DNA of 64,000 bases from an uncultured Clostridium sp. GTDB lineage: Bacteria; Bacillota; Clostridia; Clostridiales; Clostridiaceae. The first letter of the stretch is position 1; the number at the start of each line of letters is the position of its first letter. This document shows, piece after piece, positions 24,390-34,132 of the stretch. Made by a program: the position numbers and the translations under genes. Location: NCBI RefSeq assembly GCF_900769625.1, contig NZ_CAAGHK010000014.1:1-64000 (forward strand), read 5' to 3'. The notes under the pieces were generated by a model. That model saw nothing but the letters and a program-made list of their open reading frames with translations, was not told the DNA's origin and searched no databases.

Positions 24390-27300
24390 ATGTACAATAA
24401 AGTAGACGCTTCACAAAGTACTGTGAGCAGAGAACAGGATATTGCTAAACTTTGGAAAGAAAAAGACATTATTCAAAAGAATTTTGATGCAAATAAAGAT
24501 GGAGAACATTTCACTTTCTTCGATGGACCTCCAACAGCTAATGGTAAACCACACGTTGGTCATATTTTAACAAGAGTTATGAAAGATATCATACCAAGAT
24601 ATAAAGTAATGCAGGGTTATCAAGTTTTAAGAAAAGCTGGATGGGATACTCATGGTCTTCCAGTTGAACTTGAAATTGAAAAGAAGCTTGGAATTTCAGG
24701 TAAGGAACAAATCGAAGATTACGGTGTTGAAAAGTTCATCACTGAATGTAAAGACAGCGTATTTTCATATGTAAGCCTTTGGGAAAAGATGTCTGAACAA
24801 ATCGGATACTGGGTTGATATGGATGACCCATATGTAACTTACCATGACAACTATATTGAGTCTGAATGGTGGGCTTTAAAGAAATTATGGGATAAAGGAC
24901 TACTATACAAGGGTCATAAAGTAATGCCTTATTGTCCAAGATGTGGAACTGCTCTTTCATCTCATGAAGTTGCTCAAGGATATAAGGATGTTAAGGATTT
25001 AACTGCAACAGCTAAATTTAAAGTTGTTGGTGAAGATAGTAAGTATATCTTAGCTTGGACAACAACTCCTTGGACTTTACCATCTAATTTAGCATTATGT
25101 ATAAACAAAGCATACACTTATTGTGAAGCTAAAGTTGGCGATGAAGTATACATCTTAGCAAAAGACTTAGCAGAAAAAGTTTTAGGTGATAGAGAATATG
25201 AAATCATCAAAGAATTTAAGGGAGAAGAATTACTTGGTGTTAAATATGAACAATTAATGCCTTTTGCAAAAGTTGAAGGTAAAGCATTTGAAGTAATTCA
25301 CGGAGACTACGTTACATTAACAGATGGTACTGGCATAGTACATATTGCACCAGCTTATGGTGAAGACGATAGCTTAGTTGCTAAGAAAAATGGAATCACT
25401 TTCATCAACTTAGTAGATTCAAATGGTAACTTCGTTCCAGAAGTAACTCCATGGGCAGGAAAATTTGTTAAGAAATGTGACGAAAGCATCTGTAACTACT
25501 TAGAAGAACACAATCAGTTATTTGATAAACACAGACACATGCATTCATACCCACACTGCTGGAGATGTGACACACCACTTCTTTACTATCCAAAAGACAG
25601 CTGGTTTGTAAGAATGACTGAAATGAGAGATAAATTACTTGAAAACAACAATAAAGTAAATTGGTATCCTGATAACATCAGAACAGGAAGATTTGGTAAG
25701 TTCCTTGAAAATGTTATTGACTGGGGTATTTCAAGAGATAGATACTGGGGAACTCCACTTCCAATATGGCAATGTGAATGTGGTCATCAAGAGTGTATTG
25801 GAAGCAGAGCTGAATTAGAAGAAAGAGCTACAACAGACTGTAAAGGAATTGAATTACACAAACCATACGTTGATGGAATTAAACTAATTTGTCCTGATTG
25901 TGGTAAGGAAATGACAAGAACTAACGAAGTTATTGACTGCTGGTTCGACTCAGGATCAATGCCGTTTGCACAATGGCATTATCCATTTGAAAACAAAGAA
26001 AAATTTGAAAAGAACTTCCCAGCTCAATTTATCTCAGAAGCTGTTGACCAGACAAGAGGATGGTTCTATACATTAATGGCGATATCAACATGTTTATTTG
26101 ATACAAACCCATTTGAAAACTGCATAGTATTAGGTCACGTTTTAGATAAAAAGGGACTTAAGATGTCAAAATCTAAGGGAAATGTTGTTGATCCATTTGA
26201 AGTATTAGGAAGTCAGGGAGCAGATGCTACTAGATGGCATTTCTACACTGCTAGTGCACCATGGTTACCAACAAGATTCTCAACTGATGATGTTGCAGAA
26301 ACTCAAAGAAAGTTCTTAGGAACATTATGGAATGTTTACTCATTCTACGTGTTATATGCTGATATAGATAAATTTGATCCAACACAATATGCAGATTTCG
26401 TATCTGATAATGTAATGGATAAATGGATAATTTCTAAGTTAAATACATTAATAAAGACTGTAGAAGAAAACTTAGACGGATATAAGATAACTCAGGCTGC
26501 ATTAGCTATTGAAGACTTTACAGATGAATTATCAAACTGGTATGTAAGAAGAAACAGAGCAAGATACTGGTCTCAAGAGTTAACAGACGATAAGATTGGT
26601 GCGTATGTAACATTATATAAAGTATTAACTACTATATCTAAAGTTGCAGCTCCTTTTGTACCATTTATGACAGAAGAAATTTATCAAAACTTAGTTGTAA
26701 ATCTTGATAAGAATGCACCTGAAAGTGTTCATTTATGTAAATGGCCATCAGTTGATGAAAGTGCCATAAATCCAGAATTAGAAAAAGAAATGGATTTAGC
26801 TTATAAATTAGTTAAACTTGGAAGAAGTGCAAGAAATGCTGCTAATGTTAAAAATAGACAGCCGCTTTCAGAAATGCTTATTTCAACAAATGTTCTTCCA
26901 GAATACTATGGAGATATAGTTAAGGACGAATTAAATATTAAAAGGGTTGAACTTGGAGCAGACCTTTCTAAATACGTTAACTTTGAAATTAAACCAAACT
27001 TACCTGTATTAGGTAAAGCATATGGTAAGTTAATTCCACAAATCAGAAAAGCAATTTCTGAAAAGAATCAAATGGAATTAGCTCAAAACATTCAAAATGG
27101 CGGTACTGAAGTTATCCATGTTAATGGAACAGAAATTGAACTTACAAGTGAAAACTTACTAGTAACAATGCAGGGATTAGAAGGTTATGCATTTGCTGGT
27201 GAAGGTCACTTAGGAGTTGTTTTAGATACAACAATCACTCCAGAGCTTAGAGAAGAAGGTCATGTTAGAGAAATGATTTCTAAGATTCAAAACATGAGAA

Positions 27301-27503
27301 AAGATAAAGGTTTTGAAGTTGCTGATAATATCAGACTTTATGTTGCAGATAACGATATGTTAATTGATGTTATCAAAAAATTTGAAGATACTATCAAGAA
27401 AGAAACATTAACAGTAGAAGTTGTTTATGGAGCAGAAGCTGATTACACAGAAACAACTATTAATGGTGAAACATTGAATATGACTGTAGAAGTTGTGAAG
27501 TAA
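24390..27503 (+). CDS. ileS: isoleucyl-tRNA synthetase
   Basis: Class I synthetase that charges tRNA-Ile and edits Val. 1037 residues from ATG 24390 (AAAGGGG at 8 bases; the in-frame ATG at 24363 lies upstream of that site). HIGH motif as GKPHVGHIL, editing domain with YILAWTTTPWTLPSN and HIAPAYGEDD, KMSKS as LKMSKSKGNVVDPF, and the anticodon-binding domain behind it. The length and the internal cysteine sets (CPRCG; CECGHQECIG; CPDCGKE) fit the longer, eukaryote-like IleRS (ileS2 type) linked to mupirocin tolerance in other bacteria. Regulated by the T-box leader; ends at a terminator. Confidence 0.95.
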   Translation: MYNKVDASQSTVSREQDIAKLWKEKDIIQKNFDANKDGEHFTFFDGPPTANGKPHVGHILTRVMKDIIPRYKVMQGYQVLRKAGWDTHGLPVELEIEKKLGISGKEQIEDYGVEKFITECKDSVFSYVSLWEKMSEQIGYWVDMDDPYVTYHDNYIESEWWALKKLWDKGLLYKGHKVMPYCPRCGTALSSHEVAQGYKDVKDLTATAKFKVVGEDSKYILAWTTTPWTLPSNLALCINKAYTYCEAKVGDEVYILAKDLAEKVLGDREYEIIKEFKGEELLGVKYEQLMPFAKVEGKAFEVIHGDYVTLTDGTGIVHIAPAYGEDDSLVAKKNGITFINLVDSNGNFVPEVTPWAGKFVKKCDESICNYLEEHNQLFDKHRHMHSYPHCWRCDTPLLYYPKDSWFVRMTEMRDKLLENNNKVNWYPDNIRTGRFGKFLENVIDWGISRDRYWGTPLPIWQCECGHQECIGSRAELEERATTDCKGIELHKPYVDGIKLICPDCGKEMTRTNEVIDCWFDSGSMPFAQWHYPFENKEKFEKNFPAQFISEAVDQTRGWFYTLMAISTCLFDTNPFENCIVLGHVLDKKGLKMSKSKGNVVDPFEVLGSQGADATRWHFYTASAPWLPTRFSTDDVAETQRKFLGTLWNVYSFYVLYADIDKFDPTQYADFVSDNVMDKWIISKLNTLIKTVEENLDGYKITQAALAIEDFTDELSNWYVRRNRARYWSQELTDDKIGAYVTLYKVLTTISKVAAPFVPFMTEEIYQNLVVNLDKNAPESVHLCKWPSVDESAINPELEKEMDLAYKLVKLGRSARNAANVKNRQPLSEMLISTNVLPEYYGDIVKDELNIKRVELGADLSKYVNFEIKPNLPVLGKAYGKLIPQIRKAISEKNQMELAQNIQNGGTEVIHVNGTEIELTSENLLVTMQGLEGYAFAGEGHLGVVLDTTITPELREEGHVREMISKIQNMRKDKGFEVADNIRLYVADNDMLIDVIKKFEDTIKKETLTVEVVYGAEADYTETTINGETLNMTVEVVK

Positions 27504-27521
27504 TTCAACTGATAGAAATAA

Positions 27522-27563
27522 TCTGGGAACTTAAGGGGAAACTTTGAGTTCTCAGTTTATTTT
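27522..27563 (+). terminator. terminator after ileS
   Basis: Stem CTGGGAACT / AGTTCTCAG with a 16-base purine-rich loop and TTTATTTTA tail. Confidence 0.8.
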
Positions 27564-27722
27564 ATATAAAAAATTTATACATTTCGAAGATATAGAGAAT
27601 ACTATTTAGCAAAAATGACAAAAATTAGAATGAAGATAACTATTTATTTATAGATTATTGATTTGTAATAGGATATATTAGTATAATTAAATTAACTAGA
27701 AAATTTCAAAGGAGGAATAAGG

Positions 27723-28721
27723 ATGGCTACTTCTATAAAGGATGTTGCGAGAGAAGCAGGGGTATCTATTGCAACAGTTTCTAGAGTTTTAAATGATATC
27801 GATGTAGTAAATGAAGATACAAAGAAGAAAGTACTTGATGCAATAAAGAAATTAGGCTACAGACCGAACATTGTAGCAAGAAGTTTAAAAACTCAAAGAA
27901 CAAAAACAATAGGGATTTTATTACCAGATATCTCAAATCAGTTATATCCGGAAATTGTTAGAGGAGCAGAAGACGTTTCTAACATATATGACTATAACGT
28001 AATTTTGTGTAATTCAGACCTTGATATAGATAAAGAAAAAGAATATTTAAGAGTTTTAAAAGAAAAAATGGTTGATGGTGTAATCTACATGAGTAGTTCA
28101 CTTCAGGATGAAATATTAGATTTAATAAATGAACTCGATTTGAAGACTGTATTAGTAGAAACTAAAGATAAGAATGGATTATTACCAAGTGTAACTATTG
28201 ATAATATTAAAGGAAGTTATGACAGCACAAAATTCCTTATAGATAAAGGAATAAAGGACATTGCATTTATTGGTACTAGCAAAGATACTATGAATGCATG
28301 GGGTGAAAGATATATAGGATATGAAAATGCTATGAAGGAAGCAGGATTAAATATAGATTCTGATTTAGTATATCTTAACTCAATAAAAGTTAAGACTGGA
28401 TATGAAGGTATTGTTAATATTATTAACAGTGGAAAGAAGTTCTCTGGAGTTGTATGTGCATCTGACGATATAGCAATGGGTGCTATTAATGCATTAAGAG
28501 ATAATGGATTAAGTATTCCAAAAGATGTAAGCGTTATAGGTTTTAATGATAATTTTGCAGCATCAATTTTCTATCCAAAGATAACAACTATATCTCAACC
28601 GACATATGATATGGGATCTGTTGCAATGAGAATGCTTATAAAGCTTCTTAACCAGCAGGAATTAGAAAAGGCTCATTTTGTATTAGAACATGAGCTTATT
28701 GAAAGAGAAAGTACAATATAG
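27723..28721 (+). CDS. ccpA: LacI-family regulator, probably catabolite control protein CcpA
   Basis: 332 residues, the usual CcpA length. HTH at 4-25 (SIKDVAREAGVSIATVSRVLN) with the hinge helix region RPNIVARSLKTQRT, then the periplasmic-binding-like core (TIGILLPDISNQLYPEIVRGAEDV, GVVCASDDIAMGAINAL, VSVIGFNDNFAASIFYPKITTISQP). CcpA, bound to HPr-Ser-P, controls carbon metabolism at cre sites; pckA and other central-metabolism genes in this window are plausible targets. GGAGG lies upstream. Monocistronic with a terminator. Other LacI paralogues can look alike, so the CcpA call is probable rather than certain. Confidence 0.8.
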   Translation: MATSIKDVAREAGVSIATVSRVLNDIDVVNEDTKKKVLDAIKKLGYRPNIVARSLKTQRTKTIGILLPDISNQLYPEIVRGAEDVSNIYDYNVILCNSDLDIDKEKEYLRVLKEKMVDGVIYMSSSLQDEILDLINELDLKTVLVETKDKNGLLPSVTIDNIKGSYDSTKFLIDKGIKDIAFIGTSKDTMNAWGERYIGYENAMKEAGLNIDSDLVYLNSIKVKTGYEGIVNIINSGKKFSGVVCASDDIAMGAINALRDNGLSIPKDVSVIGFNDNFAASIFYPKITTISQPTYDMGSVAMRMLIKLLNQQELEKAHFVLEHELIERESTI

Positions 28722-28741
28722 TTGAAGATAGTTGAATTAGG

Positions 28742-28774
28742 AAAACACAGACCAAAAGGCCTGTGTTTTTTCTT
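28742..28774 (+). terminator. terminator after the ccpA-like gene
   Basis: AAAACACAG ... CTGTGTTTTTTC stem with inner CC/GG pairs around AAAA, followed by a T-rich tail. Confidence 0.9.
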
Positions 28775-28790
28775 TTAATAACTTATGTAA

Positions 28791-28979
28791 TTATATTATT
28801 CCTTCACTTTTTAATATGTCTTCTAATCTTTGAACTTTGTTTGTTAGTTTAACAAACTTTTCTCTTAATTCTTGTTTTGAAGAGTCGTTATCGATAGTAA
28901 TACAAGCTTCCATTTCTTCAACAGCTTTTAAAGCTTCATCTATATCGTTTTGAGCTAATTTTAAATTGGAATTTTTCAT
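28791..28979 (-). CDS. small conserved coiled-coil protein
   Basis: 62 residues, entirely helical and charged (LAQNDIDEALKAVEEMEACITID, SKQELREKFVKLTNKVQRLEDILKSEG). An AAGGAG site lies 9 bases before the ATG, which supports translation. I do not recognise a named family. It could be a small spore or regulatory protein; nothing adjacent decides this. Confidence 0.65.
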   Translation of the reverse strand: MKNSNLKLAQNDIDEALKAVEEMEACITIDNDSSKQELREKFVKLTNKVQRLEDILKSEGII

Positions 28980-29093
28980 AAGTTAATCTCCTTATTTCAT
29001 TTATTATGTTTAATAATTATATGGTATCACTACTAATTTATAAGTTCAAGGAATATAAATTTAAAGAACAATAATATTGAGGAGGAAATGATA

Positions 29094-29190
29094 CAGTTGA
29101 AAGTTGATAATTGAAAGTTGATAGTTAAAACTTATAGTTTAAGTATATATTCATATTTATTATTAACTGATTTATATCAATTAATAACTG
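29094..29190. repeat. MITE-like palindromic repeat, copy 1 (upstream of spmA)
   Basis: 97 bp whose ends are imperfect inverted copies: CAGTTGAAAGTTGATAATTG at the left, and CAGTTATTAATTGATATAAA at the right when read on the minus strand. A strong ribosome site and start (GAGGAGGAAATG, 29079-29090) lie just left of it, and spmA starts 11 bases right of it, now without a ribosome site. Confidence 0.65.
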
Positions 29191-29200
29191 TAATAAAATA

Positions 29201-29776
29201 ATGATAAATTATATATGGTTTATTTTAATATTTTTTGGGAGTATTGTTGGAATACTTAATGGCAGTGGTGAAGATATATCAAAATCCATAATTGATTCGT
29301 GTGGAAATACGGTATCATTTATTATACAACTTGCAGGGATTATGTGTTTCTGGTGTGGAGTAATGAAAATTGCAGAAAAAAGTGGTTTTACAGATAAGCT
29401 TGCAAAAGTATTAAAGCCTATCTTAAAGCTTATTTTTAAAGATGCTGCCAAAGATGAAAAAGCTCTAGGGGCAATTGTTATGAATATTACAGCTAATATG
29501 ATAGGGTTATCCAATGCAGCAACTCCTTTTGGAATACGTGCAATGGAAGAAATGGATAGATTAAATCCCAAGAAGGATGTTGCCTCTGACGATATGTCAT
29601 TATTTTTAGTTTTGAATGCAGCATGCATTCAATTAGTTCCATCTACAATTATTTCTATAAGAGCAGCATGTAATTCGGATAATCCAGGCATTATCATATT
29701 ACCGGCAATAATATCAACGACTACAGCTGCAATAGTCGGAGTAATATGCTGTAAAATTCTTCAGAGATATTTCTAA
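29201..29776 (+). CDS. spmA: spore maturation protein A
   Basis: 191 residues, a nucleoside-transporter-gate-like membrane protein needed with SpmB for core dehydration of spores. Hydrophobic segments: IWFILIFFGSIVGIL, FIIQLAGIMCFWCGVMKIA, the conserved MNITANMIGLSNAATPFGIRAM, and IIILPAIISTTTAAIVGVICC. spmB follows 13 bases downstream. The ATG has no Shine-Dalgarno sequence; the nearest good one is cut off by the palindromic repeat at 29094-29190, so translation may be weakened or may start differently. Confidence 0.93.
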   Translation: MINYIWFILIFFGSIVGILNGSGEDISKSIIDSCGNTVSFIIQLAGIMCFWCGVMKIAEKSGFTDKLAKVLKPILKLIFKDAAKDEKALGAIVMNITANMIGLSNAATPFGIRAMEEMDRLNPKKDVASDDMSLFLVLNAACIQLVPSTIISIRAACNSDNPGIIILPAIISTTTAAIVGVICCKILQRYF

Positions 29777-29789
29777 GGAGGTTAAGTAA

Positions 29790-30314
29790 ATGTTGAATTA
29801 TTTATCTAAGAGTATTATACCGATAATTTTTTTACTTATTTTAACCTATGGAATGTTTAGGGGAAAACAGGTATATGAATGGTTTATAGAAGGAGCTAAA
29901 GAAGGTCTCAATGTATGTCTAAGAATATTTCCATGCATACTGGCAATGCTCATTGCAGTTGAAATTTTTAAAAAAGCAGATTTGATGAATTTAGTTACAG
30001 GTTTTTTATCACCAATTACAAATTTGATTGGTCTTCCACAAGAGCTGGTACCACTAGTTATCATAAAACCATTATCAGGAAGCGGGGCAATTGGAGTCTT
30101 TACGGATATAATTAAAAGCTGTGGACCAGATACAAAAACTGGTCTTATTGCATCAGTAATTATGGGGACAACTGAAACTATATTTTATACAATTACAGTT
30201 TACTTTGGCGCTGTAAAAGTTAAGAAGATAAGACATACATTATGGGCAGCAGTATGTGCAGATTTATCAGCAATAATAATGTCCATACTAGTGGTAAATG
30301 TATTTCTATTATAG
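29790..30314 (+). CDS. spmB: spore maturation protein B
   Basis: 174 residues, partner of SpmA in spore core dehydration and heat resistance. Membrane segments include IIPIIFLLILTYGMF, IFPCILAMLIAVEIF and the C-terminal DLSAIIMSILVVNVFLL; the family stretches VPLVIIKPLSGSGAIGVFTDI and GPDTKTGLIASVIMGTTETIFYTITVYFG are present. AAGGAGG gives a strong ribosome site, in contrast to spmA. It forms an operon with spmA. Confidence 0.95.
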   Translation: MLNYLSKSIIPIIFLLILTYGMFRGKQVYEWFIEGAKEGLNVCLRIFPCILAMLIAVEIFKKADLMNLVTGFLSPITNLIGLPQELVPLVIIKPLSGSGAIGVFTDIIKSCGPDTKTGLIASVIMGTTETIFYTITVYFGAVKVKKIRHTLWAAVCADLSAIIMSILVVNVFLL

Positions 30315-30415
30315 ATATGATCATATTATGTTATGAAGTGAGATTTATTTTTAATAAAAACATAATAGTAGTATAATAATATAAATTATACAATTTATAT
30401 TAAGGAGAGATGCAG

Positions 30416-31666
30416 ATGGATAAAAAAGTTTATAGTGAACATAGAAAAGCTTTAATGAATAAAATAGATAATAATTCATTGATTATATTATTTGCGGGAA
30501 GCGCACCTAAAAAGACAGGCGATGAAGTTTATCAGTTTACTCCTGATAGAAATTTTTATTACTTAACAGGAATAAGTGAAGAAAATCATATTGTTGTACT
30601 TAGCAAATTTAACAATGAAGTAAGCGAAAAATTATTTCTTAAAGAAATAGATCTTGCAAAAGAAATGTGGAATGGAAAAACACTAAGAGATTCGGAAGCA
30701 AAAGAAATATCAGGTATTGAAGATAGTGTTTATATGAATGAATTTTATTGGTATCTGAACAGATTAATAAAAGGTGCTGATGAAGTTAATTTATATCTTG
30801 ATTTAGATAGACAGAGTTATGAAGAAGAAGATTCAAGTGGTAACAAATTTGCAAATATGATTAAAGATAAATATCCACAGATTGCAATCAAGAATATATC
30901 AAGCAAAATTACTCTATTGAGAATGATAAAGTCTGATGAAGAAGTAAAGGAAATACAGAAGGCTATTGATATTACAATTGATGGGGTAAAATCATTGATG
31001 AAAAATGCAAAAGCTGGTATGAAGGAATATGAATTAGAGGCTTATTTTGATTTTGCATGTAAAACTAAGGGCGTAAAGGATTTAGCATTCAGAACTATTG
31101 CAGCAGTAGGAAAGAACGCAACAACTCTTCATTATGTTGATAATAACAGTGAAATCACAGATAAAGATTTAATATTATTTGATTTAGGTGCACAATGGAA
31201 TTACTATAATGCGGATATTACAAGAACATTCCCTGTAAGTGGAACATTTACGGAAAGGCAAAAGGAAGTTTATGAATCAGTTCTTAGAGTTAACAAGGCA
31301 GTAATTGAAAAGATAAAACCTGGAGTTGTTTATAAAGAGCTGAATGCATGGGCAACTGACTTAATTGCAGAAGAATGCATTAAACTTGGAATAATTAAAG
31401 AAAAGAAAGAAGTAAGCAAATATTACTGGCACAGTATTGGTCATAACCTTGGTCTTGATACTCATGATTTAGAGCCACAAGGCAGAAACTTTGTCTTTGA
31501 TGAAGGAATGGTATTTACTGTTGAACCAGGTATATATATAGGTGAAGAAGGTATTGGAATAAGAATTGAAGATGATATTTTAGTCACAGCAGATGGATGC
31601 AGAGTGTTAACTAGAGAGATGATAAAAGAAATAAAAGATATTGAAGACTTTATGAAGAACAACTAA
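30416..31666 (+). CDS. Xaa-Pro aminopeptidase (aminopeptidase P family, M24B)
   Basis: 416 residues from ATG 30416 (AAGGAG at 8 bases; the ATG at 30410 is too close). N-terminal aminopeptidase P domain (FTPDRNFYYLTGISEENH) and C-terminal pita-bread M24 domain with metal ligands in LILFDLGAQWNYYNADITRTF (two Asp), HSIGHNLGLDTHD (His), VEPGIY and GIRIEDDILVT (Glu). Removes N-terminal residues before proline; cytoplasmic. A second, shorter member lies at 62551-63627. Confidence 0.93.
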   Translation: MDKKVYSEHRKALMNKIDNNSLIILFAGSAPKKTGDEVYQFTPDRNFYYLTGISEENHIVVLSKFNNEVSEKLFLKEIDLAKEMWNGKTLRDSEAKEISGIEDSVYMNEFYWYLNRLIKGADEVNLYLDLDRQSYEEEDSSGNKFANMIKDKYPQIAIKNISSKITLLRMIKSDEEVKEIQKAIDITIDGVKSLMKNAKAGMKEYELEAYFDFACKTKGVKDLAFRTIAAVGKNATTLHYVDNNSEITDKDLILFDLGAQWNYYNADITRTFPVSGTFTERQKEVYESVLRVNKAVIEKIKPGVVYKELNAWATDLIAEECIKLGIIKEKKEVSKYYWHSIGHNLGLDTHDLEPQGRNFVFDEGMVFTVEPGIYIGEEGIGIRIEDDILVTADGCRVLTREMIKEIKDIEDFMKNN

Positions 31667-31736
31667 AATAAGTTTATTATTATTTTAATATTATATGTTA
31701 TTTATAAATAAAATTATAAAAATCGACAAAATTTAT

Positions 31737-31765
31737 TTGAAAAAATATCAATATTGTAGTATTAT
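31737..31765 (+). promoter_or_regulatory. promoter of the lysine-riboswitch transcript
   Basis: TTGAAA at 31737-31742, 17-base spacer, TATTAT at 31760-31765, about 35 bases upstream of the riboswitch P1 stem. Confidence 0.7.
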
Positions 31766-31799
31766 ATTACTGTAAAATTAAATAAGTGAATTAAAGAAA

Positions 31800-32036
31800 G
31801 AGATAGAGGCGCAGTATTTAAGAGTATTACTATGGAGGAAAGCACTATGAAGTAGTAAGAAAGGGAATATTGCCGAAGCTTATAATTAATGCTTTAAAGT
31901 TATAAGGCTGGGGTTGTGCAGAACATGTATAACACTGTCACAAAGATGTGATTTTGTGGTGAGCTATCATTCATGGATTTAAATTAGTTATTTATGCTAT
32001 TTTTATGACCTTGAGTGTATCTCGAGGTCTTTTGTT
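31800..32036 (+). ncRNA. lysine riboswitch (L box) with terminator
   Basis: P1 pairs GATAG (31802-31806) with CTATC (31964-31968). Conserved core pieces follow in order: AGAGGCGCAG, AGAGTATTAC, AAGGGAATATTGCCGAAGC, GGCTGGGG, CACTGTCACAAAGATGTG and GTGGTGAGCTATC. Behind it the terminator stem GACCTTGAG / CTCGAGGTC (32007-32029) ends in TTTTGTTTT. Lysine binding should end transcription before the NhaC-family gene, as for known L-box-controlled lysine transporters. Confidence 0.93.
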
Positions 32037-32232
32037 TTGTCTAGGAAGGACATATTAGGTTTTATTATTAAATTTATTAGCAATATATAACTATAGATAA
32101 ATAACCTTAAATTATAAGAATGGATGAAAAGTTTTATTTTGATACTGATAATTTTACTTATCAATAGCCAGATGAATAAATTCATACTCTAGATCTTGAA
32201 ATTTTCACAATAATAATAGGGGGAATTAATAA

Positions 32233-33954
32233 ATGAAAAATTTCAAAAAATACTATGTATTTTTATTAACACTGGCAGTTTTGACATTGCCATCAATTGC
32301 AGCTTTTGCATCAGATGATGTTGCAGCTGATAATGCAGCAAAATTTGGATTGCTGACAATATTACCGCCTTTAGTTGCAATATTATTAGCATTCATAACT
32401 AAAAATGTTGTTATCTCATTATTTGTAGGTTCAATATCAGGTTGTTTTTTATTACAGGTTTCGGGGAATAATATATTTTACTCAATTGTTCATTCATTTT
32501 TAGATTTTGTTCAAAGAGCTTTAAATTCATTAGCAGACCCATGGAATGCTGGTATAGTTCTTCAGGTAATGGTTATTGGAGGAGTTATAAGTCTAGTTAG
32601 TAAAATGGGAGGTGCAAAAGCAATAGCAGAAGCACTTGCAAAAAGAGCAAAGACACCAAGAAGTGCACAATTGATAACTTGGTTATTAGGAATATTAGTT
32701 TTCTTTGATGATTATGCAAATTCATTAATTGTAGGGCCAATAATGAAGCCAGTAGCAGATAAGATGAAAATATCAAGAGAAAGATTATCGTTTATAATTG
32801 ATGCTACAGCAGCACCAATAGCTGGAATAATGATAGTATCAACATGGATTGGGCTAGAAGTTGGATTAATTAAAGATGGATTTGAATCTATTGGCCAGAG
32901 TGCAGATGCATTTGGAGTATTTTTAAATACTATACCATATAGATTTTACAATATATTAATATTAGTTTTTGTTGTGGCAACATCATATTTCTTAAGAGAT
33001 TTTGGACCAATGAGAAAAGCTGAAATAAATGCAAGAAAGGGATATCTTTCAGATAAAAACAAAGAAATTGCATTGGACAAGGCAAGTGAAGATGAAATGG
33101 CTCCTAAAGAAGGAATTGAGTTAAGTATATGGAATGCTATAATCCCAATTGGAGCACTTATGATATCAGCTTTAATAAGTTTCTATTACAGTGGATATAC
33201 TGCAATAATGGGCGGAGAAGATACAGCATTGCAATCATTAATTACTAACGCTCCAATATCATTTACAGCTATAAGAGAGGCGTTTAGTGCATCAGATGCA
33301 TCAGTAGCATTATTCCAATCAGCTTTATTTGCATCAATAGTTGCTATAGGAATGGGTGTATGTAAGAAGATATTTACATTCTCAGAAGCAGTAGATGTAT
33401 GGGTTAGTGGAATGAAGGGATTAATAATAACAGGTGTTATATTAATACTTGCATGGTCATTAAGTTCAGTAATAAAAGAACTTGGAACAGCAGCATTTTT
33501 AGTACAGATGCTTTCAGATTCAGTACCTAAATTCTTATTACCAAGTATAATATTTGTTTTAGGTGCAGTAATATCATTTGCAACAGGAACTGCATATGGA
33601 ACAATGGGTATTTTAATGCCGCTTGCAATTCCACTTTCGTTTTCAATATCTCCTGACTTTGGATATGTTGTAATGAGCACAAGTGCTGTTCTTACAGGAG
33701 CAATATTTGGAGATCACTGTTCACCAATTTCAGATACGACAATTATGTCATCAATGGGTGCAGGATGTAATCATATTGATCACGTAAAAACTCAGATGCC
33801 ATATGCATTAACAGTTGCAGCAATCACAGTATTATGTGGGTATATTCCAGTAGGATTAGGATTACCTATATGGATTGTGCTTCCAGCAGCATCGGTAATA
33901 ACATGTGCAGTAGTCTATTTTGTTGGTAAACCTGTAGATAATGTTGAAGCATAG
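32233..33954 (+). CDS. NhaC-family transporter, probable lysine importer (LysW type)
   Basis: 573 residues with an N-terminal signal-like helix (YYVFLLTLAVLTLPSIAAFA) and about a dozen membrane segments, including the NhaC-family stretches LVFFDDYANSLIVGPIMKPVAD, IIDATAAPIAGIMIVSTWIG, SFATGTAYGTMGILMPLAIPL and GAIFGDHCSPISDTTIMSS. Family members are Na+/H+ antiporters, but this one lies behind a lysine riboswitch. The NhaC relatives found behind L boxes have been proposed as lysine transporters (LysW), so lysine or another basic amino acid is the likely substrate. GGGGGAATTAATAA precedes the ATG. A long terminator follows. Confidence 0.88.
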   Translation: MKNFKKYYVFLLTLAVLTLPSIAAFASDDVAADNAAKFGLLTILPPLVAILLAFITKNVVISLFVGSISGCFLLQVSGNNIFYSIVHSFLDFVQRALNSLADPWNAGIVLQVMVIGGVISLVSKMGGAKAIAEALAKRAKTPRSAQLITWLLGILVFFDDYANSLIVGPIMKPVADKMKISRERLSFIIDATAAPIAGIMIVSTWIGLEVGLIKDGFESIGQSADAFGVFLNTIPYRFYNILILVFVVATSYFLRDFGPMRKAEINARKGYLSDKNKEIALDKASEDEMAPKEGIELSIWNAIIPIGALMISALISFYYSGYTAIMGGEDTALQSLITNAPISFTAIREAFSASDASVALFQSALFASIVAIGMGVCKKIFTFSEAVDVWVSGMKGLIITGVILILAWSLSSVIKELGTAAFLVQMLSDSVPKFLLPSIIFVLGAVISFATGTAYGTMGILMPLAIPLSFSISPDFGYVVMSTSAVLTGAIFGDHCSPISDTTIMSSMGAGCNHIDHVKTQMPYALTVAAITVLCGYIPVGLGLPIWIVLPAASVITCAVVYFVGKPVDNVEA

Positions 33955-33983
33955 ATATGAAATAGAAGATAAATTATAGTTTT

Positions 33984-34033
33984 AAAGCTGTCATATAATA
34001 ATGGATGAAATTATTATATGATAGCTTTTTAAT
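33984..34033 (+). terminator. terminator after the NhaC-family gene
   Basis: 18-bp stem AAAGCTGTCATATAATAA / TTATTATATGATAGCTTT with one mismatch, 9-base loop and TTTTT tail. Confidence 0.9.
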
Positions 34034-34132
34034 TTGAGAAATAAACAATAAATTTTTTCTAATTATGAATGTTCATTAAAAGAGAAATCTGCAAATCTTT
34101 CATTCATAATTGTTACTTCTCAACTATCAATT
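34031..34132. repeat. MITE-like palindromic repeat, copy 2 (3' end of exporter pseudogene)
   Basis: Outer arms AATTTGAGAAATAAACAAT (left) and, read on the minus strand, CAATTGATAGTTGAGAAGTA (right); inner perfect arms AATTATGAATG (34061-34071) and CATTCATAATT (34101-34111). The right arm supplies the last codons and TGA stop of the minus-strand exporter gene. Confidence 0.6.
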
